A DNA stretch of 64,000 nt from Urbifossiella limnaea (GTDB taxonomy: Bacteria > Planctomycetota > Planctomycetia > Gemmatales > Gemmataceae). The stretch lies in contig NZ_CP036273.1 of assembly GCF_007747215.1 (NCBI RefSeq), forward strand, positions 4,510,322 to 4,574,321, read 5' to 3'. A model generated the notes under the pieces. The model was given only the letters and a program-made list of their open reading frames with translations, was not told where the DNA came from and ran no database searches. Shown one piece after another: positions 9,501 to 17,791 of the stretch. The stretch's first letter is position 1. Each line of letters opens with the position of its first letter. Made by a program: the position numbers and the translations under genes.

Positions 9501-10062
9501 CGCCGAGCACCCTGCGGTAGATGTCCAGGGCCTTCTGGACGAGCGGGGCTGCCTCGGCCGCCTTCCCCCGGGCCTGCAGGTTGGCGGCGACGTTGTTGTA
9601 GCTGTTGGCCGTGTCGGGGTGGTCCTCGCCGAGCACCTTGCGGCGGATGTCCAGAGCCTTCTGGAACAGCGGTGCGGCCTCGGCAATCCGTCCTCCCGCG
9701 TGGAGTTGGAAAGCCTCACGGTTGGCCAGTCGGGCCGCCCGCCAGTCCCTCCGCCCGTCGGCGTCGAGAGTGCGAAGGGTCTTCAGGTACACCCGCTCGT
9801 CCACCACCTCCCAGTGGTCGGCCCCCTGCACCCGCGTCCGCAACGCCACCACCTCCTCCAGAAGCTTCACCGCCTCGTCCACCCGGTCCGCCGCCTTGGC
9901 CGCCGCGAGCTTCCGGCGGAGGTCGGCCACCGTCTTCGCGTCCTCCTTCGATAGCACCCGCTGCCACTGCGGCGCCTTCGCCGGCTCCGCCGGCTTCGGC
10001 TCCTGGGCCGCCACCAGCCCGACCAGCACCACCCACCCCGGAACCAGGATCAATCCACGCAT
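6547..10062 (-). CDS. exported TPR-PDZ-CHAT (caspase-like) protease
   Basis: A 1171-residue protein. The N-terminus is a signal peptide (MRGLILVPGWVVLVGLVAA). Nine near-identical 42-residue TPR units with the signature VLGEDHPDTA occupy about residues 125-505. A PDZ-like insert (PAGAAGTAGLRAGDVILSY) lies near residues 810-870. The C-terminal CHAT domain carries the caspase-type dyad: His977 in HFATHG and Cys1034 in LSACETGVG, followed by LLGFAQAFLLKGSRAV. CHAT proteins are clan CD proteases that cut partner proteins on a signal; the substrate is unknown here. The start at 10062 is preceded by GGGAGG. The gene lies 32 bp after the kinase gene at 10095, so the two are very likely co-transcribed. 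A longer upstream open frame on this strand overlaps the kinase gene and is not coding. Confidence 0.9.
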   Translation of the reverse strand: MRGLILVPGWVVLVGLVAAQEPKPAEPAKAPQWQRVLSKEDAKTVADLRRKLAAAKAADRVDEAVKLLEEVVALRTRVQGADHWEVVDERVYLKTLRTLDADGRRDWRAARLANREAFQLHAGGRIAEAAPLFQKALDIRRKVLGEDHPDTANSYNNVAANLQARGKAAEAAPLVQKALDIYRRVLGEDHPDTAASYNDVAANLSARGKDAEAAPLVQKALDIRRRILGEDHPETGNSYINVAINLAALKKTAEAAPLFRKALDINRRVLGEDHPETATSYNYVAIILETRGKAAEAAPLFQKALDIRRKVLGEDHPDTGNSYSRVGFNLEARGKPAEAAPLYQKALDIARKVLGEDHPDTATSYNNVAANLQTRGKAAEAAPLFRKTLDFRRKVLGEDHPHTADSYNNLASNLTARGKDAEAAPLYQKALDIARKVLGEDHPDTARSYNNVATNLTTRGKADEAAPLFRKTLDINRRVLGEDHPKTATSYTNLAFNLAAQGKATEAATVLRQAVFSAEASRLTRAKGIERAIGAKFDPRLLLAAMECGTNPGGAWNQAELTLARGLLDQRDQPGSTLTPAESAERGTLQARVTDLQSRILVLVTRTTRSDAENTELEQLLTARRAAEQKLAALAVAESARAVAAPEAIRAALPADAALLLWVDVFSTGGVEEHFACVVRRDGAPRWERLPGTGESGKWTKEDDALPQSLREALARSAPAARVAALAKQLHAQRVAPVLKHLDGVKTLYVVPVEAMAGVPVEVLAPEFTISYVPSGTFLARLPRREVRPPTLLAVGDPVYEPGTARRPDLTALPPHGLLVQQVAPAGAAGTAGLRAGDVILSYADTPTKTLDDLQAAVQKAGGAKDAALTYWRVGADDRPAERTVRVPVGPLGVALARDPAPAAIADRRKTEAMLASAGRGDPLADLPGSRYEVARIAGLFDQPKVLLDSKASEPEVEALRTADQLKGYRYLHFATHGKGDNVIAFDSALILSQDKPGEEFAPSDRPWRDNRVTAREVLDYWNLDADLVTLSACETGVGQAGGGDGLLGFAQAFLLKGSRAVCLSLWEVDDTATALLMQRFYQNLLGKRPGLAAPMPKAAALREAKEWLRGLSSDEALREGAALRAGVVRSGRGEQVVRRVGELPEGARPGERPFAHPQYWAAFILVGDPN
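8556..9690 (-). repeat. nine tandem 126-bp repeats encoding TPR units
   Basis: Nine head-to-tail copies of a 126-bp unit lie inside the CHAT protease gene, each encoding a 42-residue TPR with VLGEDHP. The copies are alike enough at DNA level to allow copy-number change by slippage or recombination. They are protein-coding repeats, not a CRISPR or an intergenic repeat. Confidence 0.9.
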
Positions 10063-10094
10063 GATCGACCTCCCCCGAGGAAACTGAAAGAGTG

Positions 10095-11948
10095 TCACTT
10101 CACCGCCGTCACCGGGAACGCCACCGCCGCCACCGGCCCGCCAGCCTGCCCCTTCAGCCAGTCCACCAGCGCCACCACCGGGCGGCGGTTGATGTCCGTC
10201 TTCTCTCCCCGACTCCCCCGCGTCGCCGGCCGACCTGGCACGAGCACGTCCAACCCCGCCCCGTCGTCGAACAGGACGGTGTCCGTCGGGGCCGGGTGCC
10301 GCCCCCACGGGCCGCCGGGGTGGGACCCCCGCCACTCGCGGTACGGCGGCAGCCGGTCCTCCGACGTGACCAGCCCGACGGCCCACAGCCCCGGCCCGTC
10401 GTCCAGCCCGTACAGCGCCTCCCGCCGCTTGCTCGGGTAGTGCGGGGCGGCCGACTTCTCGGGCTCGTCGGCGTCGTCCTGCGGGTACAGCACCGTATCG
10501 GCGCCATCGCCCCGGAACAGGATCAGGTAGGCGTACGCCGGGCGGGACAGGGTCACCTTCACGTCGATGAAGTCGGCCACCGTGGCCGAGAAGCTGTCCT
10601 CGCGGCCGAGGACGGGGAGCGGCCGCACGTCGGTCCCGCCCGCCGCGACCGGCCGCCACGGGCGGACCTCGAACGACACCACCCGCAGCGGCTCGACCGC
10701 GGCCGCGGCCGCCGGCGGCTCGGGACTGGGGGCCGGGGCCGGCGGCCGTATCGCGTACCACCCCGCCGCCGCACCCGTCATAAGGAGAACGAGAGCGGCG
10801 ACCCGAACCGGCCACCGGGCCGCCGGTCGCGGCGGAGGCGGTGCGGCGACCGCCGGGGCGGGTGCCACCGTGTCCGTGTCCCCCGCCGGGCCGACGACAC
10901 GTGCCAGCGCATCGGCCACCGAGCTGGCCGACGGCGGCCGGTCCGCCGGGCGCTTCGCCAGCAGCCGTATCACCGCCGCGGACAGGGCCGGCGGGACGGC
11001 CGGGTTCACCGCGTCCGGCGGCGGCGGGCTGGCGTCGGCCACCGCCTTCAGGACCGCCGTCAGGGACGGGCCGGCGAACGCCCGGACCCCGGTCGCCGCC
11101 TCGTACAGCACGGCCCCGAGCGAGAACAGGTCGGTCCGGGGGTCGAGCGGGCGGCCGTCCACCTGCTCCGGGCTCATGTACGACGGGGTGCCGGCCACCC
11201 GCCCGGGCTGGGAGAGGCCGTCGTCGGCGTCGGCGACCCGGGCGAGGCCGAAGTCGAGCACCACCACCCGCCCGGTCGGGGCCTCGAGCCACAGGTTGGC
11301 CGGCTTGATGTCGCGGTGGATGAGCCCGGCGGCGTGGGCGGCGGCCAGCCCGAGGGCCGCCTCCCGCCCGACCCGGGCGACCTCGGCCGGCGGGAGCGGG
11401 CCGCGGGCCAGCCGGGCGGCGAGCGTCTCGCCGGCGAGGAGCGGCATGACCAGGAACGGGCCGGCGGTCGTCTCCCCGACGTGGTAGATCGGGCAGAGGT
11501 GGTCGTGCCGGACGGCGGCCGCGGCCCGGGCCTCGCGGAGGAAGCGGGCGCGGGCGGCCGGGTCGGCGGCGAGGGCCGGCTTCATCGCCTTCACCGCCAC
11601 GTCGCGGCCGAGCTGCGGGTCGTGCGCCCGGTACACGTCGCCCATGCCGCCGCCGCCGACCCGCTCCCCGATCTCGTACCCGCCGGGTCCGGGGTCGAAC
11701 GAGGCCGTGTCGGCCGGCGGGCCGGCCGGGGTCGGCCCCCCGCCGGCGGACGGGCGGGTCGTGTCGGGGTCGGCCGGCGGCGGGGTGGCGGCGAGTTGGG
11801 CGACCCGGCGGAGGTCGGCGACGCGCCTCTCCAACTCCGGGAGGAGGTCCGGGCGGCCGCGGCACAGTTCGGCCGGCGACACCTCGGCGCCGCGGTCGAA
11901 CGCGGCCTGCCAGGCGGAGAGTCGGTCGAGCAGCGGGTCGTCGTCCAT
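10095..11948 (-). CDS. membrane Ser/Thr protein kinase with DUF4384-like C-terminal domain
   Basis: A 617-residue Hanks-type kinase. The glycine loop is GERVGGGGMGDVYRA, the ATP lysine is in VAVKAMK, the catalytic loop is HRDIKPANL, followed by DFGLARVADADD and a SYMSPEQVDG activation segment. One membrane span (VAALVLLMTGAAAGWYA) follows at about residues 390-410. The outer part resembles DUF4384 (FIDVKVTLSRPAYAYLILF, then DTVLYPQDD), a domain often found next to caspase-like proteins. The start at 11948 (MDDDPLLDRLSAW) is chosen by analogy to kinases of this group; upstream in-frame sequence is Pro/Arg-rich and not protein-like. The CHAT protease gene follows 32 bp downstream, suggesting a kinase-protease signalling pair. 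Confidence 0.88.
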   Translation of the reverse strand: MDDDPLLDRLSAWQAAFDRGAEVSPAELCRGRPDLLPELERRVADLRRVAQLAATPPPADPDTTRPSAGGGPTPAGPPADTASFDPGPGGYEIGERVGGGGMGDVYRAHDPQLGRDVAVKAMKPALAADPAARARFLREARAAAAVRHDHLCPIYHVGETTAGPFLVMPLLAGETLAARLARGPLPPAEVARVGREAALGLAAAHAAGLIHRDIKPANLWLEAPTGRVVVLDFGLARVADADDGLSQPGRVAGTPSYMSPEQVDGRPLDPRTDLFSLGAVLYEAATGVRAFAGPSLTAVLKAVADASPPPPDAVNPAVPPALSAAVIRLLAKRPADRPPSASSVADALARVVGPAGDTDTVAPAPAVAAPPPPRPAARWPVRVAALVLLMTGAAAGWYAIRPPAPAPSPEPPAAAAAVEPLRVVSFEVRPWRPVAAGGTDVRPLPVLGREDSFSATVADFIDVKVTLSRPAYAYLILFRGDGADTVLYPQDDADEPEKSAAPHYPSKRREALYGLDDGPGLWAVGLVTSEDRLPPYREWRGSHPGGPWGRHPAPTDTVLFDDGAGLDVLVPGRPATRGSRGEKTDINRRPVVALVDWLKGQAGGPVAAVAFPVTAVK

Positions 11949-11959
11949 CGCGGCTCCGG

Positions 11960-12130
11960 TCAGGCGGCGGGGAGGGCGGTGCCGGGGGCGGTCGGCCGGT
12001 CGTGGTCGGACCGGCACGCGACCACCTCGCGGTGGGACGCAGCCCAGCGGTCGCGAGCGGCCGAGGCGGCCGCTCGGATGCGGTCGATCGGGTCGCCGAG
12101 CCGGGTGGTGTGGAACGACGGGTCGGGCAT
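11960..12130 (-). CDS. small ORF, possible remnant of an ECF sigma N-terminus
   Basis: A 56-residue open frame beginning MPDPSFHTTRLGDPIDRIRAA and ending 12 bp before the kinase start. The opening resembles the N-terminus of planctomycete ECF sigma factors, which often precede kinase genes as at 58161 in this window, but the sigma-2 and sigma-4 regions are absent. It may be a decayed sigma gene, a short leader peptide, or chance. The position supports a former ECF-kinase pairing; the similarity is short and weak. Confidence 0.35.
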   Translation of the reverse strand: MPDPSFHTTRLGDPIDRIRAAASAARDRWAASHREVVACRSDHDRPTAPGTALPAA

Positions 12131-12420
12131 GGGCGGCCCGGGGCGGTGGTGCGAGTAACGAGATTTTGCCAGACGGTCCGGCTCCTGTCCAGCACCGCGA
12201 GCCGGCGTGGTAATGGCGGGTTGCCCGAGGTGGGAAGCGCGCGGGGGCGGCATCCGGGCGGTGAACCGCGAAGACACTCGGGCGGTGAGCGTGAGCGCCG
12301 ACGACAAGCCGACACACGTCACTTCGCTCCCCGTCCGCCAGCCGGTGCGTCTCATCACATCGCCGGTACGGGAGCGTCGTCTGCCGTTCGGGCTGGCGCC
12401 CGCCGGTTCGGAATCGCGGG

Positions 12421-13179
12421 TTACTCGGCGTCCGGGTCGAACAGCCGCGCGTAGAGCTGCCCGAAGATGTTGATGGCCGATCGGTGTGCCCAGGCGGCCG
12501 CCTCGCACACCGCGGCCCGCCGGCTCGGCCCCGCCACCCGCGCCCCGCCCCGCACCCGTGAGCGGATCCGCTCCGCCACCGGCCGGCCCGGGCCGAGGCG
12601 CGTCGCGGAGAAGAACTCCGCCAGCCCGGCGCGCTCGACCGGCCCCCCGAAGACCCGCGCGAGCCCGGACCGGGCCGTCACCTCCTCGTCGGGCGGGACG
12701 AAGACGACGTACCCGCCCGCCACCAGCACGACCGTCTCATCCCCGTCCTCGCCGCCCCCCGGGGGCTCACCTGCCAGGAGCCGGACCAACTCCTCCACCC
12801 AGGGTTCCTTGAGCCGGCGGCACCGGCGACGGACTTCCGCGGCGAGGTCGAGGGCGTGCGCCTCCGCGACCGCCCGCCGGAACCGGTCGTACCCGGCCTG
12901 GACGGTCGGCGGCGTGACCGCGGGCGCCGCCGTGCCCGCGGCGGCGGCCCCGCGGCTCTCCGCCGACAGGGCCGCCGCCGCCTCCCGGACCGACATTCCC
13001 GTGGCGTAGGTATCGAGCAGCCGCAGCTGCCGCCGCCGCCCGTCGAAGCTCCACTTCCGCCGGCAGTCCGGGCACTGCCGCTGGCGGCCGCCCCCGCGGG
13101 TAGTGGCCACCCCCGCCCGGCAGTCGCGCCCCAGGCAGAGTTGCCCCTCGATCGCCCGCCGGTACTCCGCCGGTGACAT
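12421..13179 (-). CDS. zinc-ribbon/HTH DNA-binding protein, transposase-like
   Basis: A 252-residue protein. The N-terminus holds a cysteine cluster (CLGRDCRAG, then CPDCRRKWSFDG) followed at once by a helix-turn-helix (LRLLDTYATGMSVREAAAAL). This zinc ribbon plus HTH order is typical of InsA-like and other transposase-associated DNA-binding domains. The rest (residues 90-252) is not recognised and I see no complete DDE triad, so calling it a transposase would be too strong. The ATG at 13179 is preferred; a GTG at 13251 would add 24 residues of unconvincing sequence. It is divergent from the DUF1580-like gene at 13395. Confidence 0.6.
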   Translation of the reverse strand: MSPAEYRRAIEGQLCLGRDCRAGVATTRGGGRQRQCPDCRRKWSFDGRRRQLRLLDTYATGMSVREAAAALSAESRGAAAAGTAAPAVTPPTVQAGYDRFRRAVAEAHALDLAAEVRRRCRRLKEPWVEELVRLLAGEPPGGGEDGDETVVLVAGGYVVFVPPDEEVTARSGLARVFGGPVERAGLAEFFSATRLGPGRPVAERIRSRVRGGARVAGPSRRAAVCEAAAWAHRSAINIFGQLYARLFDPDAE

Positions 13180-13394
13180 AGCTGCCCTGGAAATTTTAAC
13201 ACCAACCTCGGACGACCGTTCGTCCGGCCAATCGCGCTCGTTCCCGGCCACGCCTGCCGGGTCCGCGAAAACCGCCTTCCCGCTCGCATGTTACACGATC
13301 CTGCCCTGCCGCTCCGGATCGGTCTCCTCGCGTCGGATCCGCAGGTGCCCCGCCACGGCGGGATACTGCCCGCAGACACCCGGAGGAGTCTGCC

Positions 13395-13748
13395 ATGCCT
13401 GACGCGACGACCGACCTCGTGGACCGCTTGCTGACCGAGGGGCCGATCGGCCCCGCCGCCGCCGCCCGGCTGTACGGCAGCTACCGGAGCGGCCGCCCGA
13501 CTCACCCCTCGACCGTCGTCCGGCACATCCAGGAGGGGGTGCGGCTGGCCGACGGCACGACCCTCCGCCTGGAGGGCGTCCGGATCGGCGGCCGCCTCGT
13601 GACCAGCCGCGCCGCCGTCGTCCGGTTCGTCGCGGCGCAGCAACCGGCGGCGGCGGAGCAGCCGGCCGCCACCCCGCCGCGGTCACCGGCCCAGCGGGCG
13701 ACCGCCGCCGACGCCGCCGGGGAACGACTGAAGGCCCTCGGCTGTTGA
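13395..13748 (+). CDS. DUF1580-like small DNA-binding protein
   Basis: A 117-residue protein. The middle matches the DUF1580 style of planctomycete small proteins: AAARLYGSYRSGRPTHPSTV, then an HTH-like turn, LEGVRIGGRLVTSRAAVVRF. This fold is excisionase- or MerR-like, with a winged helix that reads DNA. The C-terminal 40 residues are Ala/Pro-rich and probably disordered. The start has GGAGGAG immediately upstream. It precedes the ParB-Toprim/primase/ATPase genes in the same direction, so it may be the regulator or directionality factor of that module; this role is inferred from position. Confidence 0.7.
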   Translation: MPDATTDLVDRLLTEGPIGPAAAARLYGSYRSGRPTHPSTVVRHIQEGVRLADGTTLRLEGVRIGGRLVTSRAAVVRFVAAQQPAAAEQPAATPPRSPAQRATAADAAGERLKALGC

Positions 13749-13888
13749 CGCGAGCCGGCCGGGGCGCTTGCCCTCTGGCCTCACGGCTCGACCGTCCCGG
13801 GGGCCGCGGACGCAGGCCGCCGCCCGACCCCCGTCCACCGGATCGCACCACCGACGCTGTCGGCACACTCACCGAAAGGGGTATAGCC

Positions 13889-15310
13889 GTGGAACCCGCA
13901 CGCCCGACCGGGGTGGCACTGGGCGACCGCATCGAACACGTGCCGCTGGCCGACCTCCGGCCCGCCGTCGTCAACGACGAGCTGTACAAGCCGGTCCGCA
14001 CCGACGACCCGGCGATCATCGAGTTGGGCCGCGACATCGCGCGGAAGGGGCTGCTCGAACCCATCGTCGCCACCCCCGACGGCGTCATCGTGTCCGGGCA
14101 CCGGAGGCGTGCCGGGGCCGAAGTGGCCGACCTCGACGTGGTTCCGGTCCGCCGCATCAACATCCGGTCCACCGACCCGCGGTTCGTCGAGTACCTCACC
14201 TCGTTCAACCGCCAGCGCGTCAAATCGGCGCAGGAACAGGTGCGGGAGGCCGTCGTCCGGACTAGTCCGGACGACGCCCGCAACGTCCTCCTCGCCCACC
14301 GCGCCGCCGAGGTCGCGCGGGAGCACCGCCGCATCGCCGACACCGGGTTGCGGGTCATCGCCCCGACCGCCGCCAGCCGCCGGTCGGTCATCACCGACCA
14401 GAAGCGGCCGATGCTCGACGCCGCCCGCGCGGTCGTCGAGCAGTACCGCGGCTACTGGCCGCTCACCCTGCGGCAGATCCACTACCGGCTGCTCACCCGG
14501 AACGTGCTCCGGAACGCCCGCACCAAGACGAAGTACGTGAACACGCACGGGTGCTACCAGGACCTGTCCGACCTCCTCAGCCGGGCGCGGGTGGCGGGCG
14601 ACTTCCCGTGGGAGGCGATGCACGACCCGACCCGGCCGCGGGTCGAGTGGCGGCAGTGGGACAGCGTCGCCCCGTTCCTCCAGGAGCAGATCCACGACTT
14701 CGGCCGGGGGTACAAGCGGAACCTCCTCCGGTCGCAGCCGTCGTACGTCGAGCTCGTGGTCGAGAAGGTTGCCGCGCTCGACATCGCCGAGCGGGCGGCC
14801 GGCCCCTTCCACGTCCCGGTCGGCGTCGGCAAGGGGTACACGTCCGTCACCAGTTTGGACGAGACCGCCGACCGGTTCCACGCGTCCGGCAAGGACCACT
14901 TCCTGATGCTGGTCGCGGGCGACCTGGACCCGGAAGGGGAGAACATCACCGAGGTTTGGGGGGCGTGTCTGCGGGACGAGCACGGGGTCGAGAACCTGAC
15001 CGTCGTCAAGGTCGGGGTCAACCCGGCGCAGGTGGCCGAGTCCGGGCTGAGTCCGCTCCCGGTGAAGGACGGGTCGAGCCGCAAGGACAAGTTCGTGAGG
15101 GCTCACGGGTCGAGCGTGTACGAGCTGGAGGCGTTCGAGCCGGACCAACTCCAGGCCGTCATCCGCGACGCGATCCGGGGGGTGCTCGACATGGCACTGT
15201 TCGCGGGGGAGCAGCGGATCGAGTCCGACGAGGCCCGGTACGTGGTCGCGTACCAGCAGCAAGTCGCCGAAGCCCTCAAGCACTGCCGGGTCGGCGGGGG
15301 TGAGGCGTGA
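13889..15310 (+). CDS. ParB-like nuclease fold fused to TopoVI-A/Toprim-like domain
   Basis: A 473-residue two-domain protein. Residues 10-110 are a ParB/sulfiredoxin-like domain (LADLRPAVVNDELYKP, then ARKGLLEPIVATPDGVIVSGHRR, whose GHRR is the conserved box). The second half resembles topoisomerase VI subunit A-like phage proteins: PLTLRQIHYRLLTRN, then YQDLSDLLSRARVAGDFPW. A Toprim-type metal site follows, with the acid in VEKVAALDIA and DLDPEGENI. It may cut or manage DNA during element replication or transfer. The GTG at 13889 is preferred, with GAAAGGGG upstream. The next gene overlaps it by four bases, so translation is coupled. Confidence 0.75.
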   Translation: MEPARPTGVALGDRIEHVPLADLRPAVVNDELYKPVRTDDPAIIELGRDIARKGLLEPIVATPDGVIVSGHRRRAGAEVADLDVVPVRRINIRSTDPRFVEYLTSFNRQRVKSAQEQVREAVVRTSPDDARNVLLAHRAAEVAREHRRIADTGLRVIAPTAASRRSVITDQKRPMLDAARAVVEQYRGYWPLTLRQIHYRLLTRNVLRNARTKTKYVNTHGCYQDLSDLLSRARVAGDFPWEAMHDPTRPRVEWRQWDSVAPFLQEQIHDFGRGYKRNLLRSQPSYVELVVEKVAALDIAERAAGPFHVPVGVGKGYTSVTSLDETADRFHASGKDHFLMLVAGDLDPEGENITEVWGACLRDEHGVENLTVVKVGVNPAQVAESGLSPLPVKDGSSRKDKFVRAHGSSVYELEAFEPDQLQAVIRDAIRGVLDMALFAGEQRIESDEARYVVAYQQQVAEALKHCRVGGGEA

Positions 15311-16170
15311 CCACCGAGACCCAGTGGCTCCGCGTCAGCCGCGAGCTCCCCTGCCCGGTCTGCGAAAAGATCGACTGGTGCCTCGTCGCCGCGGACAAGA
15401 CCGCGTGCATCTGCCCGCGGACCGAGTCGGCGAAGCGGTGCGGCGACGCCGGGTTCCTGCACCGGCTCACCGACACCCCGCGGCAGTACGGCCCGCGTCG
15501 CGTGGTCCTCCGCCCCGCGACGGCCCCGCCGGACCTGTCGGCCCTCGCGGCGAGCTACCGCGACGCCGCGACACCCGACCGGTTGGCGGCCTTCGCGGCC
15601 GAGCTCGGGGTCGGCCCGGCGAGCCTGACCGCCTTCGGGGTGGGCTGGGCCGCGGGCTACCCGGCGTGGGCGTTTCCGATGACGGACCCGACGACCGGCA
15701 CGGTCACCGGCATCCGGTTACGTCCGCCGGTCGGGAAGAAGTTCAGCGTGACGGGCGGCAAGGAGTCGTTGTTCCTGCCAGGCTCCCTGAATGCGGGCGA
15801 CGACCCGCTGTTGGTGTGCGAAGGTGCGACGGACGCGATCGCGGCGCACACCGTCGGGTTCCCGAACGCCATCGGCCGCCCGTCCTGCACCGGCGGGACG
15901 GCGCACCTCGTCGCCCTCGTGCGGCTCCACAAGCCGGCCCGCGTTGTCGTGGTCGGGGACAACGACGAACCCGGGATGCGGGGCGCCGAAGCGTTGGCGT
16001 CCCGGCTCACCCTGTACGCCCGCGACGTGCGCGTGATCGCCCCGCCGGCCGGGGTGAAAGACCTTCGCGCCTGGGTCGCGGCCGGCGCGACCCGGCCGAC
16101 CCTCGAACACCTGATCCACGCCGCCGCCCGCCGGCAGCTCAACCTGAGCCTCACCACGAAGGGGACGTGA
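15307..16170 (+). CDS. primase-like protein with zinc finger and Toprim domain
   Basis: A 287-residue protein. The N-terminus has a four-cysteine zinc-binding segment (CPVCEKIDWC, then CICPR). The second half is a Toprim domain of the DnaG/phage primase type: LLVCEGATDAIAA carries the conserved glutamate, and VVVVGDNDEPGMRGAE carries the DxD-like acidic pair. Such proteins make or handle primers during phage or plasmid replication. The start is a GTG that overlaps the previous stop (GTGA), and the next gene starts on the last base of this stop, so three genes are translationally coupled. It is shorter than full DnaG and lacks a helicase-interaction domain. Confidence 0.75.
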   Translation: MTTETQWLRVSRELPCPVCEKIDWCLVAADKTACICPRTESAKRCGDAGFLHRLTDTPRQYGPRRVVLRPATAPPDLSALAASYRDAATPDRLAAFAAELGVGPASLTAFGVGWAAGYPAWAFPMTDPTTGTVTGIRLRPPVGKKFSVTGGKESLFLPGSLNAGDDPLLVCEGATDAIAAHTVGFPNAIGRPSCTGGTAHLVALVRLHKPARVVVVGDNDEPGMRGAEALASRLTLYARDVRVIAPPAGVKDLRAWVAAGATRPTLEHLIHAAARRQLNLSLTTKGT

Positions 16171-17639
16171 TGACCGAGACGGAGCCGCAACTGGAACTGC
16201 TCGCCGAGCGCGACGGTAAGAAGCACACGGTGACCGTCAGGCTCGGCGGGGACGTGCTGGCCGTAGACGCGTTCAACGCGTCGAGCATGTCCGCCCGCAA
16301 GAAGTTCCTGGTCGCCGTGACGGCGAACTACCCCGGCCTCGACCGGGACCAACTCGACGCCGAACTTCTGAAGATCGCCGCCAGCGGCCCCGCCGACGCG
16401 CCAACCGGGGGAACGGACGGTGAGCCCGACCGGCTCGCCGGCACCCCGCCGGACGTCCTCGACGAGGCGAACCGGCTCCTCGAAAGCCCGCACCTCATCA
16501 AGCGCATCACCGACGACATCACCCTCGCCGGCGTCGCCGGCGAGCGTGAATTGGCGGTCACCGTCTACCTGATCGGCGTGTCCCGGCTGTTGCCCCACCC
16601 TCTCTCCGGCATCATCCGCGGGTCGTCCTCGTCGGGTAAGAGCTACACGGTGGAGAAGGTGGCCGGCCTGTTCCCGTCCGAGGCCGTCATCCGCGCCACG
16701 CAGATGACGCCGCAGGCCCTCTTCCACATGAAGCCCGGGAGCCTGTCGCACCGGTGGGTGGTCGCGGGCGAGCGGTCGCGGTTGGAGGACGGCGACCGGG
16801 CGGAGGCGACGCGGGCGCTCCGCGAGATGCTGGCCAGCGGCCGGCTGTCGAAGCTGATGCCGGTGAAGGTCGGCACCGGCATCGAGACGCAGCTCATCGA
16901 GCAGGAGGGGCCGATCGCGTTCACCGAGACGACGACGCTGACGGCCGTGTTCGAGGAGGACGCGAACCGCTGTCTGATGCTGCAGACCGACGAGACCCCG
17001 GCCCAGACGAAGCGGATCATCCGCGCCCTGGCCGACCGCCACGCGGGCGGGGTCCGCGACACCGCCCGGCTGTTCGAGGTCCACCATGCCTTGCAGCGGA
17101 TGCTGCCGTGCGGCACCCCGGTCCGGGTGCCGTGGCTCGACCGACTGGCCGACGCGTTCCAGTGCGACCGCGTGGAGGTGCGGCGGGCGTTCCCACAGCT
17201 GGTGGCGCTGGTGCAAACGTCTGCCCTGCTCCACCACCGGCAGCGCAAGACCGGCGACGACGGGGCGATCCTCGCCGACGCCCGGGACTACCAGCTCGCG
17301 CGGCGGCTCATCCTCCGGCCGTTCTCGCAATCCCTGGGCGGGGGGCTGTCGGACTCGGCGGTCGCGTTCCTGGCCAAGCTCCCCCCTGGCGAGTTCGAGT
17401 CGAAGGCCGTGGCCAAGCAACTGCGGGTGTCCAACTCGGCGGCGGCCGGATGGCTCACGGAGTTAAGCGACGCCGGCGCGGTCGAGGTGGTCGAGGAGTC
17501 GCGGGGGAGGAGGGCCGCGAGGTGGCGCACGACGGGCCGGGCGCCCGACCCCGGCGACGACCTTCTGCCGTCCGCCGAGAGCATCTTCCCGGCACCCCTC
17601 GGACGCGTGGACGCAACGCGTGTTGGGCAGGATTTCTAG
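16170..17639 (+). CDS. P-loop ATPase of the replication module, with C-terminal winged helix
   Basis: A 489-residue protein. The Walker A motif is IIRGSSSSGKSYTVEKVA at about residues 150-165. The following region (ERSRLEDGDRAEATRALREM, then FTETTTLTAVFEEDANRC) fits an AAA+-type or helicase core such as those paired with phage primases. The last 70 residues form a probable winged helix (AVAKQLRVSNSAAAGWLTEL). The start overlaps the previous stop (TGATG). The partner gene is a primase-like protein, so a helicase or loader role in element replication is inferred. An upstream in-frame extension of the same reading frame overlaps the primase gene and is not coding. Confidence 0.75.
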   Translation: MTETEPQLELLAERDGKKHTVTVRLGGDVLAVDAFNASSMSARKKFLVAVTANYPGLDRDQLDAELLKIAASGPADAPTGGTDGEPDRLAGTPPDVLDEANRLLESPHLIKRITDDITLAGVAGERELAVTVYLIGVSRLLPHPLSGIIRGSSSSGKSYTVEKVAGLFPSEAVIRATQMTPQALFHMKPGSLSHRWVVAGERSRLEDGDRAEATRALREMLASGRLSKLMPVKVGTGIETQLIEQEGPIAFTETTTLTAVFEEDANRCLMLQTDETPAQTKRIIRALADRHAGGVRDTARLFEVHHALQRMLPCGTPVRVPWLDRLADAFQCDRVEVRRAFPQLVALVQTSALLHHRQRKTGDDGAILADARDYQLARRLILRPFSQSLGGGLSDSAVAFLAKLPPGEFESKAVAKQLRVSNSAAAGWLTELSDAGAVEVVEESRGRRAARWRTTGRAPDPGDDLLPSAESIFPAPLGRVDATRVGQDF

Positions 17640-17791
17640 CGGGTTTGTGTCCGTCACGCCCGGTGGACGCGACGGACGCAGCCGGGAGAGACAGTGATGC
17701 GTCCGTTGTGGCCAGAACCACTACCGGACGCAATCTGACAGCGATTTCCAGCGTTGTTGTGTTGCGTCCACGCGTCCGCGGGGGATCAGCA

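Noticed and set aside
8556-9690. Regular tandem repeats considered as a CRISPR array
   Set aside because: The 126-bp units have no variable spacers and encode TPR repeats in one open frame.
10092-12158. 688-codon plus-strand open frame opposite the kinase gene
   Set aside because: Arg/His/Gly-rich without domains; the minus strand encodes a full kinase with all motifs.
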